Source: Raffaelea ambrosiae
Lineage: Eukaryota > Ascomycota > Sordariomycetes > Ophiostomatales > Ophiostomataceae
Assembly (NCBI GenBank): GCA_002778195.1
Contig: PCDI01000002.1
Location: 3,547,234 to 3,611,233, forward strand
DNA length: 64,000 bases
Direction of reading: 5' to 3'
Both the position numbers and the translations under genes were made by a program. Under the pieces are notes generated by a model. It did not search any database, was not told the DNA's origin, and saw nothing but the letters and a program-made list of their open reading frames with translations. This document shows positions 20,679 through 33,144 of the stretch, piece after piece; position 1 is the first letter of the stretch; every line of letters starts with the position of its first letter.

Positions 20679-21692
20679 ATGAACGCCCTTCGCAGCAAGC
20701 TGCCATTTCCCACTCGGAGCCGCAAGAACAAGGCCGCTGTGCGGCGCAGCCATGCCATCAAGGAGTCTAAAATGGAAGACCCTGCTGAGTTCGAGCTGTG
20801 CAAGATCTGCCACGACCCGGTAGGCCAGCGGGATCCCGGCGGCCGGACCGAGACGTGGTCTGTCTTGCCGTGCGGCCACCAGTTCGGCTCGCACTGCATC
20901 AAGTTCTGGCTCGGCGTGTCTGAGGAGCGAACATGTCCGCTGTGCCGCAGCGCTATGGTCCACAAGTGCGGCCACCCGGTCCTGCCCATGCCGCTGATGC
21001 CCACGATGTCTACTGGCAATCGCAACAACAAGAACAACAAGAACAACAAGACCATCGACAAGACCACGAGCGACAACATGGACACGTCTGAAGACAACGG
21101 CCAGCGCTCTGCCACGGGCGACGACGAGAAAGCCTCGATGAGACCGACGGCCTCTTTCCAGAACATCCCGCCCCCATCGTCGTTCCAGCCGTCCCAGCCG
21201 CCCCGAGCGACCCGAGCGAGTCGAGCCCTGAACCCGGCCGCCCCAGTGTTTGTGCCCAACCGTAGTGCGTCCCTTGGGAGCACTGTCAGGGGCTCCTCTC
21301 CGGCGACAATCAAAACGATTCCTTCCATGCCGGTCATGTCGCGCAACGTCCTCCGCAAGGCGCCACCGGGGGCCCCGTCGTCCGCGAACGCCGCGGCCTT
21401 CGACCTGAGCAAGCCGTGCAAATACTGCCTCATGATGCTGCAGCTGGCCCAAAAGTCCCCGAGCGACCTGCTGCAGACGGACCCGAACTTTGAAACGTGG
21501 CGGCATAACCTCGGCTTCGTTAGGAGTTTTCTGAGCGCCAACGGCTCCGACTTCGGCCACAACAACGCCCTGTGGGAACGATGGCGCGAGATAACTGCCC
21601 CTGGACACGGAGGCTGGTGGGCAAGTCAGTATCCCGCGACAGAGCCTCCCAAATTGCAGCGCCGGGAATACTGGCAGGAACAGTACTCGTGA
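20679..21692 (+). CDS. RING-type zinc finger protein, probable E3 ubiquitin ligase
   Basis: Single-exon protein of 337 residues. A basic N-terminus (residues 4-28) precedes a RING finger: C41, C44, C65, H67, C73, C86 and C89. The fifth ligand position is Gly70 (CGHQFGSHC) rather than Cys or His, as I recall for RFWD3-like RINGs; H72 next to C73 is an alternative ligand. Residues about 107-235 are low-complexity (repeated Asn-Lys, then Pro/Ser-rich). The C-terminal third (from about 247) has a second possible metal pair KPCKYC and a Trp-rich segment (NALWERWREI, GGWW). The target is unknown. The ATG at 20679 is the first in frame after the pyrimidine-rich leader. Confidence 0.8.
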   Translation: MNALRSKLPFPTRSRKNKAAVRRSHAIKESKMEDPAEFELCKICHDPVGQRDPGGRTETWSVLPCGHQFGSHCIKFWLGVSEERTCPLCRSAMVHKCGHPVLPMPLMPTMSTGNRNNKNNKNNKTIDKTTSDNMDTSEDNGQRSATGDDEKASMRPTASFQNIPPPSSFQPSQPPRATRASRALNPAAPVFVPNRSASLGSTVRGSSPATIKTIPSMPVMSRNVLRKAPPGAPSSANAAAFDLSKPCKYCLMMLQLAQKSPSDLLQTDPNFETWRHNLGFVRSFLSANGSDFGHNNALWERWREITAPGHGGWWASQYPATEPPKLQRREYWQEQYS

Positions 21693-22378
21693 TGCTCCGT
21701 TGCCTACATATGGAATGGTGTACACGGTGGGCAGAGAGAGAGCAAAGTGGGAGAAGGGTTGACTGACTGGATTGGCTATTCGTCTATTCCTTTGTTTCTC
21801 GCCTTTTTTTTTTGTTTGATTTTGCTCTTGCTCTGCCTCTTCTTTTTACTACGGCACGTGTTTGTTCTGTGCCTGGCGTCCAGCGAATTTGGCCTGTATT
21901 CTTATCTTATTTGTTGCCTACTTCTGTGTCCAGCGTATGACCCTATTTTGCTAGCGAATTGGCTAATTGGCCTTGTTTTGTCTTTTACTTTGTTTCGATT
22001 TCTTCAGAAGGGAACGAAACAGGAAGGCTAATGGCATGAGTAAAAGAGAGCCTTTCTATTAGACGACAAGAGCGAAGCTATATTAATACTTGACAGACCC
22101 AGATAGCGGGGCAGCTCCTTTCCCAGTTAGCAGTAAATTGAAAGCTCCAAATTGCCCCGCATCGCGCCCGCCCATTGATCTCCCGCGACGCGTCCCAGCA
22201 CTAACTACTATGTAGTTAATAGCTAGTTGATGTGCTGTAGTTATTAGTTAGTTGGAGAATTTCTCGGCGAGCCTAGCGACTTTTTTTGCGTATTGTCTAA
22301 AAAAGAAAGACGACAACCTAGAGCCAGCGATCACCACTCCTTCCTGGCGCCGCAAGAGCACCCTCCCTGTGCCTCAGA
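21693..22378. other. Intergenic, AT-rich
   Basis: This holds the 3' end of the RING gene and the promoter of HUS1. T-rich 21780-22000; a TAGTTA-rich partly inverted stretch at about 22200-22255. No gene is seen. Confidence 0.5.
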
Positions 22379-23905
22379 ATGAAGTTCAAGGCTGAGCTGC
22401 GCAACATCCGCACATTTTCCAGTACGGCTGCGGTCCTCGAGGGTCCCCCAATCGCGCCGATTTCTTCTGTTTGGCCGAGACTGACAGCCTACACTTTGTA
22501 GAACTCATTGCAGCACTCAACTCTCTCGACAAGATTGTATGGATCCGTCTCGACGATGAAGTCGTCCGGTTTATTGTGATTCCCGATCGGGGGTCGCAAG
22601 TATGGTCGTGGGTCTACCTCTCATCCTTGCTCCATCGTCGGAGTGCCCTGTCTCCATGTGCCAATGAACTGACCCTATGGGGCGTTGTCCTCGCTCTCTT
22701 TCCGTCTCCAGAACTTTCCACCGAGACTTTCTCTTTGATGACTACATCATCCAGTCCTTGAATGCCGGCAACTCCATCAACCTCGAGCTTACGCTCGCTT
22801 CGCTCCAGCGCGCCCTCAAGTCGGCTCTGAACAGCACCGATGCCGTCCTGCGCCTCACGAAACGGGATGGCGTCCCCGTCTTGTCCATGACCATCCACAC
22901 GATGACCAACCCGCGCGGCGGATTTGGGGGGTTTGGCGGAGGAGGAGCCGGTGGCGGCCCGGGGGGGTTTGGCGGAGGCTATGGGGGAGGAGGTGGTGGT
23001 CCTGGCCGACGGCCGGGAGGCGGCTTCGGACGGGAAAGCACATTTGGCGACGCGTTTGACGAGGCCTCGCAGCTGTACCAGAACCAGCACCAGCAGCAGC
23101 GCGAAGAGGCCCTCGAGCTGACCGTGAAACGCGAGCGCGAAAAGACGGTGATCCAAGACATCCCCGTGCGCATCATGAACGCCGAGGCCCTCGAGAGCGC
23201 CATCGAGCCAACCGTGCCCGAGGCCGACGTGCACATTGTGCTGCCGCCGCTGCTGCAGCTCAAGGCCGTCTCGGACCGGTTTACCAAGCTGGCACACACC
23301 ACGTCGGGGGGCGGGAGCTCTACGTTTGGGCTCGGACCAGCAGCGCTGGGGGGCGGAGGCGGGGGAGGAGGAGGAGGAGGAGGAGGAATGGGTGGTGGTG
23401 GACAAAATGGTGGCAGCGGGGGCGGCGGCGGGGGTGGACCCAAGCTGGAGCTGAGCGCCAACATGTACGGCATGTTGCGCCTGCGGCTGGTGACGGACAC
23501 GCTCAGCGTGGAGACGGTGTGGAACGACCTGGAGAACCCGCCGATGAACGAAGAGGCGCTGCCGGTGCCGCTGGCCGAGCACCCGAGCACCAAGTACCGC
23601 GAGGCCGGACCGGACAAGTTTGCCACGGTGCGGGTGGACGGCCGCGACTGGAGCCGCGTGCTGAGCGTGGGCCGGCTGGACGGGCGGGTCATTGCATGCT
23701 TTATCGACGGCAATGCACTGATTCTGCACGTCTACGTGTCGCAGCCGGACGACCCCGACGACCCGGAGGAGACGAGCTCCGTTACGGTAAGCGGGCGGGC
23801 TCTTCCAAGAAGAAGGCAGAGAAGAACGTGTTCTGTGGTGTTCCGTGTGCTAACATTTTTTTTTTTTTTGCTTCGTAGTACTATGTGTCGTCGTACAGCA
23901 CATGA
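22379..23905 (+). CDS. hus1: HUS1-like checkpoint clamp subunit with glycine-rich inserts
   Basis: PCNA-like subunit of the Rad9-Rad1-Hus1 (9-1-1) DNA-damage checkpoint clamp, nuclear. Exons: 22379-22421, 22502-22607, 22712-23786 and 23879-23905, 416 residues. The start MKFKAELRNI and segment LIAALNSLDKIVWIRL match the HUS1 N-terminus; INLELTLASLQRALKSA and the end YYVSSYST are also typical. Human HUS1 is about 280 residues; the excess here comes from two almost pure Gly segments, residues ~117-155 and ~249-292, inserted between clamp strands. They are on separate sides of conserved sequence (TVIQDIPVRIM), so they look like loop expansions. The second splice donor (GTGGGT at 22608) is the weakest boundary. 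Confidence 0.9.
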
Positions 23906-25057
23906 CGAGCGCAATTCCCTGCTGGGATTTTTTTTCACGATATTGGCATTTCGCGGCGTTTTGGAGGGGAGGGGGCGCAAACGGTTCACTATATACCAGG
24001 TGGTAGAGATATATACCAGGTCATGGTCATGAATGAAAAAATGGTCGCCATGTACAGTGGGCTCCATGACTAGGCGGTTTGCGATGTGAGAAATCTTGCA
24101 CAGCTCTTCGATGATGTAAACATAGTACGAGTGGTCATCTTGGAGCCCCCAGCCCACAACTCCAGAGCCGCAGTCGGACCCTCAGCGTCCCACTTGTGCG
24201 TAGCCCAGGCACAGTCCCTGCTTCATGGCGCCTTCTTATTTGTGGAAAAAGCTATTTGCGTAGAGAGACCACGAGTAAAATAATTCCGGCAGCAGTCCTA
24301 GGAACGGCCTATTAATCGGTCGAGCTCGAAGACGAGTTTACCACCAGTTCACTCAGAGTATCTTCCCTGTGTGTGTCTTTTGCATGCAGGGTTGTGAGAT
24401 GCGTCTGTCTTTGTCCCTGCGTGGTCGTCATCGACCACATTTAGCCGACAGGGCCACGAAATCCTACCCTCCATAATTTTTTATTTTTATTTTTATTTTC
24501 ATTTCCCCTCTCACGCAACTTCTTCCGGCCCATCGACGGGCTGCTGTTCTCCAATTGTGGACTGCTGTGCAAGTCTCAGGAGGAAGATGGACTGCTCCTG
24601 GAAGTCCCAGAAGGAAGCCAAAGCTACGCAGCTTTGAGGGGGAGGATGGTGGTGTCAATCCACAGTTGGTTCCCCACGGCTTGGGGGTTCATGGGTGAGG
24701 GGGAGACACGATCCGGCGTGGTGTTAGTTGCAAGATACTTTGCTTGTAAGTAGAATTAGAGGACAAGCTTCCCCGGCCACACTCAAAAAGGAACCGACCG
24801 GGCCCATGCCAGACGGGATGATGTCGTAGCTGCGTGTTGTCGTATTTGGCGAGCCGTCTCGCGTGAATTCATCCTTCTTCCCCCCTTCTCTCTCTTCTTT
24901 TTTTTTTCGTTTCTTTTGACTTGCCGTCCCGGGTTTGTCTCTGTTCTCCCGTCTCTCTCTCTCTTCCTCTCTTTCCCAGATATTTCGTCTTTCGTTCCCT
25001 GGTTTCCTCTTGTTGTCGACCAAGCACACCAAACCATACCAACATACCACCGCAGCC
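23906..25057. other. Intergenic, no gene seen
   Basis: Includes the HUS1 3' region with a duplicated TATACCAGGT motif (23992-24020) and an A/T run near 24475-24505. The pyrimidine-rich leader of the DUF2264 gene begins about 24870. Short open frames here show no recognisable protein. Confidence 0.5.
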
Positions 25058-27570
25058 ATGACCAACCAGACCGGCCTCGTCCTGGGCTACAACGGCGTCC
25101 ACCCGTTCGCCAAGGTCAAGCTCACCGACCGCGCCTCCGTGCAGGAACTGCTCCGCACCCTCCTCGACCCGCTCGAGCCCTTCTTCTCGCCAGAAAAAGC
25201 CCGCATCCGGTGTCCGGGCGCCACGGCCGTCCGCTTCGACCAGACCGCATCCGAGATCGAGGGCCTCTGCCGGCCGCTTTGGGGCCTGGCCTGTCTGCTG
25301 GCCGGCGGCGGCGCGTACCGTGGCACCCAGTGGTGGGTGGAAGGCCTCAAGGCCGGCACGGACCCCAAGAGCCCCGAGTTCTGGCAGTTTCCGCGGGACA
25401 ATGACCAGCGCATGGTCGAGATGTGCCCACTGGGTAAGCAGCTGAGGGGATCGATCGCTTCCAGTGTACCGCTTGCTCGTGCTGATTCCCCCCCTTTGTC
25501 GAAGGCTACGCATTGGCGGTGGCGCCGGTCTTCTGGGACGCCATGTCGGCACAGGAGCGGGAGAACATGGAGAACTGGCTGGGCAACTCGATCAATGAGA
25601 AGAAGTAGGTACATGCTCGATGATGGTGAAAACCCCAAGTTCCCACCCCCCTATCAAACTGCAGGCTAACAGCCTCCCGAGCATGCCCGACACCAACTGG
25701 CTCTGGTTCCGCGTGTTTGCCAACCTCGGCCTGAAGAAGAACGGCGGCAAGTTCTCGCCGGAGCGTCTGAACAGCGACATCCAGCATCTCGACACGTTCT
25801 ACCGCGGGGGCGGCTGGTCCAACGACGGACCAGAGGGCATTCACCGTGGGTTTCTCTCCTGTCTCGACACGCCCCGCCTGTCTCTGTGTCTGTTTGCTGA
25901 CCACCCCAGAAATGGACTACTACTCCTCCAGCTTTGCCATCCACTTCCTGCAGCTGCTGTACGCCAAGCTGGCCGGCGACGACGACCCCGAGCGCGCAGC
26001 CGAGTTCCGCCGCCGGGCCCAGCAGGTCGCCCTCGACCTGGCGCACTACTACGACGAGCAGGGCCGGTCGATCCCCTTTGGCCGCAGCGTGGGCTACCGG
26101 TTCGCCATGGTGTCGTTCTGGGGCGCGCTGGCGTACGCAGACGTGGAGCTGCCGGCGCCGCTGACCTGGGGCAAGGTCAAGGGCATCGTCCTGCGGCATC
26201 TGCGGTACTGGCAGACACAGCGCGACATGTGGAGTCCGTCTGGCACGCTGACGGTTGGGTATTCGTACCCCAACATGTATGTAAGTTGACCGGCTGCAGG
26301 CCGGAGGGCTTTCTTTCCCTCCGGTATCCTCTGCATGTTCTCTGAACATCCATCCCCACTGGGTATCCCCCCCCCCAATATCCGCGACCCTGTCTGCCGA
26401 ACTAACGCACCCAACCCAGATGGCTGAAAACTACAACAGCCCAGGCAGTCCGGTACGTGGAAGCCCTGGCTGATCCTTGTTGGCCTTTTTTTTTCTTTTT
26501 TTTTCTTTTTTTTTCCTTTTTTACCTCTTCCCGCTTCTTGACTAAACCAAACCCTCCATGCCATCCAGTATTGGGCTTGCTTGTCGTTCATCTGCCTCGC
26601 CGTGCCGGAGACGCACCCGTTCTGGACGTCCGAGGAGGAGGACCACTGGCCGGGCCTGCCGCGCGTCAAGCCCCTGCCGCAGCCGGGCCACATCATGTGC
26701 AACCTGGGCGGGCACTGCATGCTGCTCAACTCGGGGCAGGCCTGCAGCTACCCCATGAAGGGCACCCACGCCAAGTACGGCTGCTTTGCCTACAGCAGCA
26801 GCTTTGCCTACTCGGTGCCGCCCGGCCTCTTCTCGCTCGAGCAGTACGCCCTGGCCTCGCAGCTCGGCCTGTCCGACGACGGCGGCGAGTACTGGAAGAC
26901 CCGCCGGCTGATGTCGTACGCGGGCATCGAGGAGCGCGACGGCGGCACGCCCGTGCTGGTGTCGGTCTGGACGCCGTTCCCGGACGTCACCGTCCGCACG
27001 ACCCTGGTGCCCCCCGCGGAGGCCACGCCCAACTGGCACCTGCGCGTGCACCGCATCGAGGTCGCTGCTGCTGCTGCCGCCAGCGGCGGCCCCCGGTCGA
27101 TCATGACGGCCGACGGCGCGTTTGCGGTGCACAACGAAAACGCCCGGGACGGCCGCTACCTCGACGAGTACGACGCGGCCACCGGCGAGGGCACGCAGCC
27201 CAAGATCATCGGCAACTACGACACGCTCACGCCGGCTGGCTGGACCAGCGGCCAGGAGGGCTCGTTTGCCGTGTCCCTGGTGGCCGGCGCGGTCGGCATC
27301 AAGGCGCTGGAGCCGGCCGGGGCTGCCGGCGGCGACAAGGCGCGCGAGGCCAACCTGGTCAACGCCGACCCCAACTCCAACCTGATCCACAGCCGGACGG
27401 TGATCCCGACGCTCCAGCACACGCTCCAGTCCGGCCAGACGGCGTTCTACGTGACGGCCGTCTATGCGAAGCCGTCGAACCCCGGCGTGGCCGCGTCGTC
27501 CTATCTGGACGGCTGGACGTCGCCGCCTGCCGTGCCGGCATGGCTGCAGGCGGAGATTGCGAGGAAATAA
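25058..27570 (+). CDS. DUF2264 family protein, putative glycoside hydrolase
   Basis: Large conserved fungal/bacterial family (DUF2264) of (alpha/alpha) barrel type; some members were classed as family GH154 glucuronidases (from memory). Exons: 25058-25433, 25505-25604, 25673-25845, 25910-26280, 26420-26452 and 26569-27570, 684 residues, normal length. Recognisable blocks: WGLACLLAGGG and WQFPRDNDQRMVEMCPLG, AMSAQERENMENWL, DTNWLWFRVFANLGL, YYSSSFAIHFLQLLYAKL, and ENYNSPGSPYWACLSF carried by the 33-nt fifth exon and its successor. A beta-rich C-terminal part follows from about residue 410. No signal peptide or membrane segment is seen, so the protein appears cytosolic, which is odd for a glycan hydrolase. 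Flanking genes give no pathway hint. Confidence 0.85.
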
Positions 27571-28260
27571 GACAGTCGGTAGAATGTACATCTTCTGCCA
27601 AAATTGATTTTTAAAGAAAAAAAAAAAGGCAGAAACGTAATACGAATGAATGCAAGAGAGAAAGACAGAATGGATGCAGAATGGACGCACAAAGCCGTAG
27701 AGGAATGTACGAGTAACTAGTTACACCGCACAGTGGATGGACGATGCTGCCTAATATTGGGGGGCTGTTTAGTGGAAAAGCCAGGGGGGGGGCTTGGCCT
27801 GGACCAGCCCCCGGCCAGCACTGCTGTTAGCGCGTTTCAAGGGTCTAGCCACAGGCAACGGCAAACCCCAAACGCTCGGGCCACATCCCGCATGGCTGCA
27901 AGCAAATGCACAGGCAGATGGGCAAATGCCCAATTTCAGTCGTCATTGAAGCTTCAAACCCGCATCCAAACCCCCGTGGCTGCACCACAGACGACACGCT
28001 CTCCGCCCAACCGCGCCGCCAACCTCTGCCGTACTCTACGACATCGTCACCAAGCTTCTGCGCTCCATTCCCCTCTGCTGCCGGCCTCTCCCGCCCCTGC
28101 TGCGGCCGCAGACCTCCTTTTTTTCTCGTTTTCCCTTCCCCTCGCCATGCCTCCGTTGATATAACACAACCTCTCTCTCCGTTGCAACCCCCCCGTCGCC
28201 GGCTCCCAATCGTCCTACGCACGGCGCCCTGAGCTGCAGGGCGCCCTACCCTCGGCGACC
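27571..28260. other. Intergenic, no gene seen
   Basis: Contains the 3' end of the DUF2264 gene (A-run 27617-27628) and the pyrimidine-rich promoter/leader of TRS120. No coding region is supported. Confidence 0.5.
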
Positions 28261-31200
28261 ATGCCGCGGTCTGATCCATTCCTGCCCATTGCGCCGGCCC
28301 AGGTCAAGGCCCTCGTGCTGCCTGTCGGGCCCGTCCAGAAAGACCGCTTCGCCTCCTTTGTCGAGCGTCTGGACAGCGAACATGCCGTCCAGCTGCGCGA
28401 TATCACCGCGGACAGCCGGCCGAACAGAAGTCGGTTCCTGTCCCTGCCCCTCTCTCATTCGGCCTCCCACTGACCTCCCCCAGACATGTTCAACCCCCTG
28501 GCCTTCCCCAGCGGCGTCATCTTCTACGACCTCATCAGCCACGTGCCGCAACCATCCCACCTCGCGCTGACCCCCTTCGACCTCTACCGCGAGCCGCGTG
28601 TGATCCTCGCCCTCGCCGACGGCGCCGCCCTCCGGACGGTGCCCTTTGACCCGGCCAACAAGCGCCAGTCGGCCAGCGGCCGCTCCGTCGAGGAGCGCAA
28701 CATCCGCGCCCTCTACCAGGAGCTCGAGGCCCTCCGCGACACCTACACCAGCGTGCTCGTCCACCGCGTCCTCATCTTCGACTATGTGCCGGCCCCCGGG
28801 AGCGGCCCGGCCGTGCCCATCCCCGAGGGGCTCACCGCCATCCCGCCGCCGGGCCAGTCGCTCCGCACCACCATCAAGACCATCATGTGCGACGTCTCCT
28901 CCGTGCTGCTGGCCGAGATGAACACCCTGGCCAAGTCGCTCGAGGCCCTGTGGTACATTGAGTCGCCCGGCCAGCAGCCGGCCTCGTCGGCCGGCCGCCA
29001 CCACGGCTCCCTGGGCGAGGAGGGGGCCCGGCGGAACTCGCAGTTTGCGCTGGGCAGCGACCGGTCCAGCTCGGCCGACCGCGCCCAGGCACGCATGTCC
29101 ATGCCTGTCTACAAGAGCGGCGGCGGCGGCGGCGGCGGCAGCAGCAGCAGCAGCAGCGGGGTGGGCGGAGGCGGCAGCGCGCAGCCGGGAGGCCGGCCGT
29201 CGACCCCGGTGCGCAGCGGGCTGGCCGGGCCGCCGACGACGTTTGACGACATCAGCAGCAGCGCCGGCAGCCACAGCAACCTGTCCAGCCCGGACCGGTC
29301 GGGCTCCCCCTCGCGGCCCGACCACGGCGGCGGGGTGGACGGCGGCGGCCGGTTCCAGGACCGCGTGTCCGTCCAGGGCTTCGGCCCCGGCGGCCTCAAC
29401 GAGCGGTGGCGCAACAAGGGCCGCAGCCGCGTCACCATTGTCGTGGCCTCGCTGTATCTGCAGGCCGGCCGCTGGCCCGACGCGCTCAAGGAGCTGGTCG
29501 AGGGCGCCACGGTGTCGCGCTCCATCAACGACCATCTGTGGCACGGCAAGGCGCTCGAGCTGATCGTCGTGTGTCTGCTGCTGCTCGCCTGGGCCGACCT
29601 CGAGTTCCAGATCCCCAGCGTGTGTCTGCCGCCCCCCGAAAAGGGCTCGGCCGCCGCCGCCGCCGCCGCCGCCGCCGCCCTCGAAGCCGCCGCTCTGGCG
29701 AACCCGACCATCCCCCGGTGGCTGCGGCACCTGCAGCAGGTCCTGCCCGATCTCCTGGAGCGCATCCTGGGGCTGTACACGCGCATCTCGGCGGAGAACC
29801 TGCCGCCGCTGCCGCTGGCCGAGGTCACGGTCCGCTTCGCCACCATTCTGACCGCCCTGCACGCGTCCGACGGCATTCTCAACCGCCGGTTTCTCGACAT
29901 GGCCGTCGACGGCAAGTTCGACAGCGGCCCGCGCCTGACCACGTCGCCGCGGCTCGGCATCGTGCCCAGCCGGGCCCAGATTGTCAGCACGCTGTTCCGC
30001 GCCTTCCCGTCCTCGGGCACGGAGCTGCTGACCACCGTCGACCGCATCGTCCTGCTCAGCGGCATTGCCACCATCCTGGGCCGCCTGGGCTACCGGCGGA
30101 AGAAGGCCATGGTCGTGCGCGAGCTGGTGTCGGTGCTGATCGCCGGCCTGGTGGAGGCGCGCACACGGGGCGCCGCCGAGATGGGCATCCACCCGGCCGC
30201 CGGCCTGGTCACGCAGAACGGCGGCACCCACATCGGCAACGGCCAGACCCACGGCGCCGCCGCGCTCGACCTGGACGAGAACGACGTCGAGACCGGCGTC
30301 GACGCCTTTCTGGGGCTGCTGCTCAAGACGTACGGCATTGTCGAGTTCAACCCCCCGCCCCCGGCGCGGACAGCCGCCGATGCTGCCGCCGCCGATGCCG
30401 CCGATGCCGCCGATGCCACCGATGCCACCGATGCCCCCGCCGACGGAGCCGATGCTGCCACCGCCGCCGATGCCACCAGCGACCAAGCCGCTGATGCCAC
30501 CACACCTCCCCGACGGCCATCACACATGGACGACTCCGACACGGCCACGATTGCCCGCATCCAGGACCAGGCATCGGCGCGCATGTTCGGCATCCCCGAC
30601 ATCAAGCTCAACATCTTGCGCGCCTGCATCAACTTTGCCGAAGCCCTCCCCGACTTTGAGGGCGTGCTCAAGTTCTCGAGCGACCTGCTGCGGACAGCCG
30701 GCAGCGGCGTCGCCCCGGGCCCGCGGCGCGAAGACGCGGCACCCATCATCACCCGAGACGAGCAGATCCGCCTGGCCACCAACATCTCCAAGACGGCCGA
30801 CCTTTCGCAGCGCCTCGGCTTTGGCGTCATCGTCGCCGAGTACTGGGACGAGTTCCTGGTCCGCGGCATCAAGCTCGAGCCGGCGCCCCCCGCCTGCCTG
30901 CCCATTGCCCACGCCAAGAGCGAGCTGCCCGGCAAGGCCGCCGCCGTGCGCACGTCCCAGGACGTCGACCCCTTCATCCACAACCCCTTCCTGAAGGCGC
31001 CCGACAAGGCCGCCGCGGACCCGACGCTCGTGGCCATGGAGCCCGCCACGTTCAAGCTGACCCTGCAGAACCCGTACGACATGGAGGTCTACGTCGACCG
31101 CATCCGCCTCGAGACGGACGGCGTGGACTTTGCGTCCCAGGTCGCGACCGCCATCCTTGGCCCCTACCGCACGCAGATTGTGCGCGTGTCCGGCACGCCC

Positions 31201-33144
31201 AAGGCCGCCGGCCCGCTCCACATCACCGGCGCCATTGTGCAGGTGCGCGGGTGCCGCGAGCGCCGGTTTCCCATCTTCCCGCAGCCGTGGTCGCCCGAGC
31301 GGGAGCAGAAGGTCAAGAGCATCGGCACGGCCCCCTTCCAGGTGGACCAGCCGCCTCGCTCGCCCACGACCCCGTCGCTGCCCCTGGCGACCGGCCCGCC
31401 GATCACGGCCGAGCGCCTGTCGCTGACCGTCATCCAGCCGCAGCCCATGGTGGTGGTGCAGTCCACCACGCTGCCGCAGTCGTCGGTCATGGTCCTGGAG
31501 GGCGAGCGGCGGGTGTTTTCGGTGACGCTGCAAAACCTGTCGGCCACGACCGCGGTCGATTTCCTGCTCTTCTCGTTCCAGGACTCCACGCAGGCGTCGG
31601 TCCAGACGGCGCTCAGCAACCGGGACGCGTCGCCCGCCGAGCTGTACGAGTACGAGCTGATCCTGGCCAAGAAACAGGCGCTGCGCCTGCGGCACAAAGT
31701 GAGCGGCGACGCCGCGGGCCAGAGCAAGAACGAGAAGACGCGGCGGTTCATCGGGCCCGGCCAGGCCGTCACGTTCGACTTTGAGATCCTGGGCAAGCCC
31801 GGCCTCACCAGCGGCACCATCCAGGTCGACTACGCCCACCTGGGCATCCCGGCCGCCGAGGTGACCACCACATTCCACACGCGCCAGGTCGCGCAGCGCC
31901 TGACGGTGACGGTCAATGCCAGCATCGAGGTCGCGCGCATGGACGTGCTGCCGCTGCACGGCCCCATCCCCCGCCCTCTGTGGGAGAGGTGTCTCCGAAG
32001 CAAGAACAAGAACGATCCACAAACGAGCCAGCCGGACGGCCAGCCAAGGGGCCAGCCAAGGGGCCAGCCAGACGGCCAGTCCCACGCCGCCGGCAGCGGC
32101 GACTTCACCGAAGACGAGTACTGTCTGCTTCTGCTGGACCTGCGCAATGCCTGGCCGAGCCACATGCTGGTCGAGCTGGGCGTCGAGGACAGCGACCTGG
32201 TCGTGTCCGAGCACATCCTGCCGGGCAACACCAGCCGCCTGATCGTTCCCCTGCGGCGCATCTACCTCGAGGACCCGCACGCCTCCATCCCGAGCCTCAA
32301 CCCTTCGCGCCAGCGCCAGTTTGTCGTCAGTGCCGGCAAGGTGTCGCCCGACTTGGAGCGCGCCAACCGCGAGGCCTTTTGGTACCGCGAGCGGATCCTC
32401 GATGTGCTGCACGGCACATGGGCTACCACCACGGGGGGAGGAGGAGGAGGAGGAGGAGGAGGAGGAGGATCATCGTCGCTGGCCACGCTGGGTCCGTCCC
32501 AAGCGCAGCGCCGTGGCAGCATCGAGCTGCGCAGCATGCGGCTGACATCGCGTATGATCGAAGCGGTCAAGGTGGACGAGGTGGGCATCGACATTGCCGT
32601 GGAGCCAACGGACGAGAAGGGATCCATCCTTGCGGCGGGATCGCCAGAGTCGCCATCACCATCATCCTCCCGCCGGCCGTCCACCATTGCCGTCGACGAA
32701 TTCGCGCAGCTGCGCGTGCGCATCACCAACCGCACCGCCCAGCCCATCTACCCGACACTCCGTCTCATGCCTGCGCTGTGCCACCGTCCGCTCAACGTCG
32801 CGCTCGACTTCACGCGCAAGCTCGCCTGGAACGGCACGCTGCAGCAAGGCCTGCCGCTGCTGGCCGGTCGCGCCACCACGGACGTCCGCATCGGCTTGAC
32901 GGCGCTGTGCCGCGGCGAGTTTGAGGTGACGGCATCGGTCGAGGAGACGCGGCTCTGGGAGCCGCCCGTGGAAGACGGCGGCGGCGGCGGTGACGACAAC
33001 AGCACCGAGAACAGAGGCGGCCGGCGCGGACGGCCGCGGGCGAACACGGAAATGCTCCTGATGGAATCGCTACTGGGACCCAAGGAGCGGCGCATCTGGC
33101 ACTCGCGGACGCCGTGCCACTTTGTGGTGGTAGACGGGGAGTGA
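28261..33144 (+). CDS. trs120: TRAPP II complex subunit TRS120 (HypA)
   Basis: Subunit of the TRAPP II tethering/exchange complex for Rab GTPases at the late Golgi; the Aspergillus orthologue hypA is needed for hyphal morphogenesis. Two exons, 28261-28429 and 28484-33144, encode 1609 residues, slightly longer than the ~1470 I recall for HypA. N-terminal VRLRDIT-like start (HAVQLRDIT) and MFNPLAFPSGVIFYDLISH are family landmarks, as is FNDHLWHGKALE-type SINDHLWHGKALELIVV near residue 400. The C-terminal half is a series of beta-sandwich segments (e.g. LQNPYDMEVYVDRIRLETD). The extra length comes from low-complexity inserts: Gly/Ser near 29118-29180, Ala run 29650-29690, Ala/Asp repeats 30370-30490, Gly run 32434-32470, and QPRG/QPDG repeats 32040-32090. 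The downstream neighbour is unrelated. Confidence 0.92.

Noticed and set aside
28246..30486. Antisense open frame (746 codons) opposite TRS120
   Set aside because: Same cause: GC-rich codon bias of a real gene. The product is low-complexity Gly/His/Arg-rich sequence.
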